Shown here piece by piece: positions 24,273 through 27,430 of a stretch of 27,430 nucleotides of DNA. The DNA comes from Chthonomonas sp. UBA2391 (GTDB taxonomy: Bacteria > Armatimonadota > Fimbriimonadia > Fimbriimonadales > Fimbriimonadaceae): assembly GCA_002343825.1 (NCBI GenBank), contig DDSL01000072.1, positions 2,000 through 29,429 of the forward strand, written 5' to 3'. A model generated the notes under the pieces. The model saw only the letters and a program-made list of their open reading frames with translations, was not told where the DNA came from and ran no database searches. Both the position numbers and the translations under genes were made by a program. Numbering within the stretch: the first letter of the stretch is position 1; every line of letters begins with the position of its first letter.

Positions 24273-25118
24273 TTATGCGGATTGGAGCTCAAGTAAGCTC
24301 ACCTCTGGGGCACAGCATACTCGGATATGCCGCTTGCTCCCCACTCCTCGCGTGACATACAGCGGGGTGCTTGCCTTGGGATAGAACCCGGAAATATACC
24401 GGCGTGCTCCAGCGGGCACGTGGATGGGGATTCCGCCTGGCAAGCAAACTTGGCCCCCGTGGCTATGGCCTGCCAGCATCAAGCTGACCCCTTTTGGCAG
24501 GCGATCCACCGCATCGGGCTCGTGCAAGATCGCGACTACCGAGTGCGGCAGCCCCGAGGTGAAGAGGTCGTAGCGGTCTAATCCCACCAGGGCATCGTCG
24601 ATCCCCCAGAAGGGGACCCCTTGAACTTCCTGAACCTGATTTCGGAGCAATTGGACTCGGTGCTGGGTGAGAATCGAGAAGATCTGTTCCGGGAGTTGGC
24701 GGTCCACCTTTCCGCTCGCCCGGATGCAATAGTCGTGGTTGCCAAAAGTGGCCAAGCACGGTATCGAACTATCCGCGAGCGGCACGAGCGCGAGGCTAAG
24801 GCTCCTCAGCGATTCAGACGTCGGGTAGTCGAGATAATCACCCGCCATGAGGATGACGTCCGGACGCTCGGCGATCGCCATCCTCAGCGCTCGCTGAGAG
24901 CGGCTTGAGCTGAGGGGATCGTTGGCATGCAGATCGGCCAGCAGTGCGACGCGGACACCGTGATGTTGAAAGTTTGGCAGCCGAAGGGTCTTCTTCTCAA
25001 GCCGAATCTGATCAGCCTGGTTTCCGAATAGATAGCCTCCCAAACAAAGCGACGCTCCGGCCCCGGTAAAAAGGAGACTGCGGCGGCTGATTTTGCTCGT
25101 CTGGAAGTCGTCGGCCAT
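24273..25118 (-). CDS. Tat-exported metallophosphoesterase (YaeI/YkuE-like)
   Basis: Paralogue of the next gene, 281 residues, with all metal motifs intact: LLADLHAND, MAGDYLD, TFGNHDY and LAGHSHGGQ (Ser in place of the first Thr). The N-terminus has a twin-arginine-type signal (ISRRSLLFTGAGASLCLGGYL), predicting export of a folded, metal-loaded enzyme. The pair thus combines one Tat-type and one membrane-anchored copy, which suggests divided roles at the envelope, for example hydrolysis of a lipid-linked pyrophosphate. Homologous YkuE is a Tat substrate in Bacillus. ATG 25118 lies three bases after the stop of the homocysteine methyltransferase/MetF gene, so it is in the same operon, although the products seem functionally unrelated. 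Substrate unknown. Confidence 0.88.
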   Translation of the reverse strand: MADDFQTSKISRRSLLFTGAGASLCLGGYLFGNQADQIRLEKKTLRLPNFQHHGVRVALLADLHANDPLSSSRSQRALRMAIAERPDVILMAGDYLDYPTSESLRSLSLALVPLADSSIPCLATFGNHDYCIRASGKVDRQLPEQIFSILTQHRVQLLRNQVQEVQGVPFWGIDDALVGLDRYDLFTSGLPHSVVAILHEPDAVDRLPKGVSLMLAGHSHGGQVCLPGGIPIHVPAGARRYISGFYPKASTPLYVTRGVGSKRHIRVCCAPEVSLLELQSA

Positions 25119-25121
25119 GAG

Positions 25122-26957
25122 TTATCGTACAGCGTCGATAACAGCCTCGGCGATTCGATGGTTCCCAAAGGGGGGCATCAGGTAGAGCCCCTGGCTGATC
25201 GGCTTCAGAAAAGCACTCAAGGATTGAGCTTCGTCGATCCCGATTTTCAGCGCATCATCGTCGGTTGCGCATTCCTGCATCCGCGCTCGGATCCGATCTG
25301 GGATCTCAATGCCAGGCACTTCGTTGTGCATGAACTCGGCATGTCGAGAAGAACGAAGCGGAAGGATGCCGACAAAGAGCGGGACGCCCAAGGAATTACA
25401 GAAACTTTGAGCCTCTTCGACGATTGCCGACTCAAAAATAGGCTGGGTGTAGACCAAATGCGCACCATTATCGACCTTCTTCCGCAATCGCTCCTTTTCC
25501 ATTGCCAGGTCATGAGCCAGAGGGTTATAGGCGACGGCGATCGTAAAGGCGCACTTGAGTCCCACCGTGTTTCCGGCGAGGTCGATCCCTTCGTTAAAGC
25601 GGGAAAGGATTCGCACCAGTCCGATGGCGTCCACGTCATAGACGCTGGTGGCGCTCGGGTAGTCGCCGATGTTGGCCGGGTCTCCGGTGATGGCAAGGAT
25701 GTTCTTGACCCCCAGGGCATGGGCCCCCAGCAGGTCACTCTGAACGGCGAGGAGATTGCGGTCTCGGCACGCAAAGTGCATCATAACCTCAACCCCGACC
25801 TGATCTTGAAGAATCTTTGAGATGGAGAGCGGATTCATCCTCAATCGTGCCCGCGCGCCATCGCTGATGTCGATCAGATCCACGCCCTTATCCTTGAGCG
25901 ATTGAGTTCCCTCGATGACCTTTTGGACATTAAGTCCACGTGGGAGGTCCATCTCCACGGTAATGACAAACTCTTTACCAAGCTTTTCCGAAAGACGAGT
26001 AGGTTCGGCCTGTGGAGTTGGCTTCTTTTCGGCGCTCTTGGCAGTCGAAACCTTCTGCTGTTGTTTCTTTGCAATTCCGAGATCGATCAGCTTGCGAAGT
26101 TCAGCAATATGTTGGGGAGACGTCCCGCAGCATCCTCCCACAATTCGGGCCCCTTCTTCGACTAGCCGTGCCGAAGCCTTGGCAAAATAGGCGGGCGATG
26201 TATCGTAGACGATTTGCCCTTTCACCAATTGTGGAAGGCCAGGAGTAGGGAAGGCGATGACGGGCAGGGATGTGGATTCGGAGAACTGGCGAACAATGTC
26301 GATCATCCGCTGGGGTCCGACAACGCAGTTTGCTCCAATCGCGGAGACCCCAAGGGCTTCAAGAGTCTTCGCACAAGCACCAGGTAGCCCCTCGGCGAGC
26401 GCCTCTCCATCTTCGATAAAGGCCTTGGTGACAAAGATCGGGAGTCGCGAGGCTTCTTGAATCGCTCGGACCGCGATTCGAATCTCTTCCAGGTCTACAA
26501 AGGTCTCCAAGAAGAAAGCATCAACACCGCCCTCGGCAAGGGCCAATGCTTGCTCATGAACACTCTCAAAGAGTTCTTCCTCGGTAAGAGTCCCAATAGG
26601 GGCAAGGTTCTTGCCAGCAGGGCCGATCGCGCCAACGACAAACTTTTCATTTCCTGCAACCCTTCGGGCCAAATCTGCACCGGAAAGATTTAGTTCTCTT
26701 ACCGACCAATTCGTGTGGCCGAGTCGAAGACGATTCGCTCCAAACGTATTGGTTTCAACAAAATCCGAACCTGCCTCAAAGTAGGCACGATGGACGGCTT
26801 CGACGAGATCGGGGCGCAAAAGGTTGGCCAGATCATAGGGAGTCTTGTCGAAGCCTTGTGCCTGAAGCCAAGTGCCGTTCGCGCCATCTCCGAGGAGAAC
26901 TCCGCGCTCAAGCGCGCGGAGCAGGGGCGAGTTAAGATCTGCAAGGGGAGATGCCAA
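25122..26957 (-). CDS. Bifunctional homocysteine S-methyltransferase / 5,10-methylenetetrahydrofolate reductase
   Basis: Fusion of two methionine-cycle activities, 611 residues, like the YitJ-type proteins. The N-terminal homocysteine methyltransferase domain (1-290) opens LLGDGANGTWLQAQGFDKTPYDL and has zinc ligands at Cys211 (GANCVVG) and Cys276-277 (GGCCGTSP). The C-terminal MetF domain (about 325-611) contains ITVEMDLPRG, VDLIDISDGAR and ILAITGDPANIGDYP (flavin/folate barrel). A Lys/Gln/Ala-rich linker (about 293-320) joins them. Methyl transfer probably uses S-methylmethionine or methyl-THF via a partner; no cobalamin domain is present. The start is TTG 26957, following AGGGA and a TACAAT -10 nine bases upstream; no ATG fits better. 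It lies 31 bases after the HAD gene on the same strand. No SAM or cobalamin riboswitch is seen. Confidence 0.92.
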   Translation of the reverse strand: MASPLADLNSPLLRALERGVLLGDGANGTWLQAQGFDKTPYDLANLLRPDLVEAVHRAYFEAGSDFVETNTFGANRLRLGHTNWSVRELNLSGADLARRVAGNEKFVVGAIGPAGKNLAPIGTLTEEELFESVHEQALALAEGGVDAFFLETFVDLEEIRIAVRAIQEASRLPIFVTKAFIEDGEALAEGLPGACAKTLEALGVSAIGANCVVGPQRMIDIVRQFSESTSLPVIAFPTPGLPQLVKGQIVYDTSPAYFAKASARLVEEGARIVGGCCGTSPQHIAELRKLIDLGIAKKQQQKVSTAKSAEKKPTPQAEPTRLSEKLGKEFVITVEMDLPRGLNVQKVIEGTQSLKDKGVDLIDISDGARARLRMNPLSISKILQDQVGVEVMMHFACRDRNLLAVQSDLLGAHALGVKNILAITGDPANIGDYPSATSVYDVDAIGLVRILSRFNEGIDLAGNTVGLKCAFTIAVAYNPLAHDLAMEKERLRKKVDNGAHLVYTQPIFESAIVEEAQSFCNSLGVPLFVGILPLRSSRHAEFMHNEVPGIEIPDRIRARMQECATDDDALKIGIDEAQSLSAFLKPISQGLYLMPPFGNHRIAEAVIDAVR

Positions 26958-26972
26958 AGTTTCCCTATTGTA
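26958..26972 (-). promoter_or_regulatory. -10-like element and ribosome site of the methyltransferase/MetF gene
   Basis: TACAAT (26972-26967) is followed by AGGGAAACT and the TTG start. The AGGGA supports a TTG start at 26957. No convincing -35 is visible, and it lies in a 31-base gap after the HAD gene, so read-through is equally possible. Confidence 0.45.
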
Positions 26973-26988
26973 CTTTGAATCCGTCCGG

Positions 26989-27430
26989 TCAGAGGATCTT
27001 GCGGTTTTCGAGAGCCCGCCTCACCTGGGCGGCCGGATCCCGGTCTGGATCAATCTGTACTGCATCCCATCCGCAGTCGAGAGCGCCCTTCACGTTGGCT
27101 TCTAAGTCATCGAAAAAGATGATTTTGTCTGCTGAGTATCCCGTCTTCGATTCAAACTTATGATAGATCTCGGGGAAGGGCTTTTCAGCCTTGAGTTCGT
27201 GGCTTAGGACAGGTTGGCGCAGAGCCGCAATCGCAGGGAAGAGATCTGGATTGCTCATTAACTCCCAATGAGGGCCATTCGTATTGCTCAGGCAGGAGGT
27301 TTCAATACCTCGGCGGTGTAGTTCGTCGATATTCTCTAAGGTCCCATCAAAGGGATGAAGAAGAATAGCGTTGTGGACGCGCAGAGCAGCCGAGGCATCG
27401 GTGAGGCCCAGATAGTCCTTAAGCTGGTAC
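26989..27430 (-). CDS. HAD-superfamily hydrolase, 5' end cut by window
   Basis: Haloacid-dehalogenase-type phosphatase. The frame is open from the right edge of the window to TGA at 26989, giving about 146 residues; the N-terminus with motif I (DxD) is outside. Motif II is CLSNTN, motif III is the Lys in AEKPFPEIYHKF, and motif IV is IIFFDDLEANVKGA, with the two acidic residues for Mg. A short internal ATG at 27258 would make only a fragment and is not the real start, because coding continues upstream (for example HPFDGTLENIDELHRRG). Substrate is unknown; resemblance is to small HAD-IA phosphatases. It is upstream of the methyltransferase/MetF gene on the same strand. Confidence 0.88.
   Translation of the reverse strand, partial: YQLKDYLGLTDASAALRVHNAILLHPFDGTLENIDELHRRGIETSCLSNTNGPHWELMSNPDLFPAIAALRQPVLSHELKAEKPFPEIYHKFESKTGYSADKIIFFDDLEANVKGALDCGWDAVQIDPDRDPAAQVRRALENRKIL

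Noticed and set aside
26958..26988. SAM or cobalamin riboswitch before the methyltransferase/MetF gene
   Set aside because: Only 31 bases separate it from the HAD gene, too short for a riboswitch, and no conserved core is visible.

Overview
The window reads as a high-GC, gene-dense bacterial chromosome. Two PEP-CTERM surface proteins, a secreted subtilase ending in a dockerin-like module, a CrtI/CruF-type carotenoid locus and a fused homocysteine methyltransferase/MetF together suggest Armatimonadota, probably a Fimbriimonas-like lineage. That assignment is an inference from gene content, not from a marker gene. I see no tRNA, rRNA, CRISPR, IS element or prophage. No stretch over 300 bases lacks a gene; the longest gap not covered by a CDS is about 140 bases.

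Layout. (1) 1-6760: a partial secreted type I pullulanase (minus) diverges from a secreted GH5-like glycosidase that carries an inserted carbohydrate-binding module. Two PEP-CTERM proteins and a DinB-fold protein follow. This is a polysaccharide and cell-surface block. (2) 6684-9114: pyrD and a DASH-type cryptochrome/photolyase form a minus-strand pair whose tail overlaps the DinB gene. (3) 9159-12174: a dockerin-tagged S8 protease with an altered oxyanion-hole position, then a Doc/Fic-fold protein whose catalytic motif is destroyed. (4) 12162-14651: ccmB and ccmA (minus) diverge from cinA (plus) across a tiny shared promoter region. (5) 14732-17477: fabI, a stand-alone glutamate formimidoyltransferase and purK form a tight operon. 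(6) 17540-17613: a short inverted/tandem repeat cluster. (7) 17622-21407: a four-gene carotenoid operon (cruF, crtI, an HX4D acyltransferase, crtB). (8) 21441-23483: a DinG/XPD-type FeS helicase. (9) 23454-27430: a minus-strand run of a partial HAD hydrolase, bifunctional homocysteine S-methyltransferase/MetF, and two tandem metallophosphoesterases.

The genes fall into plausible functional sets: extracellular glycan/protein use (pullulanase, GH, protease, PEP-CTERM), light and oxidative protection (cryptochrome, carotenoids, FeS helicase), one-carbon/nucleotide/methionine metabolism (pyrD, purK, formimidoyltransferase, MetF fusion) and envelope/cytochrome maturation (fabI, ccmAB). Nothing here is a clear-cut new defence system. 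The most unusual items are the dead Doc-like protein, the subtilase lacking the oxyanion Asn, the acyltransferase inside the carotenoid operon, the repeat cluster upstream of fabI, and start codons placed exactly six bases after -10-like hexamers, which suggests leaderless mRNAs.
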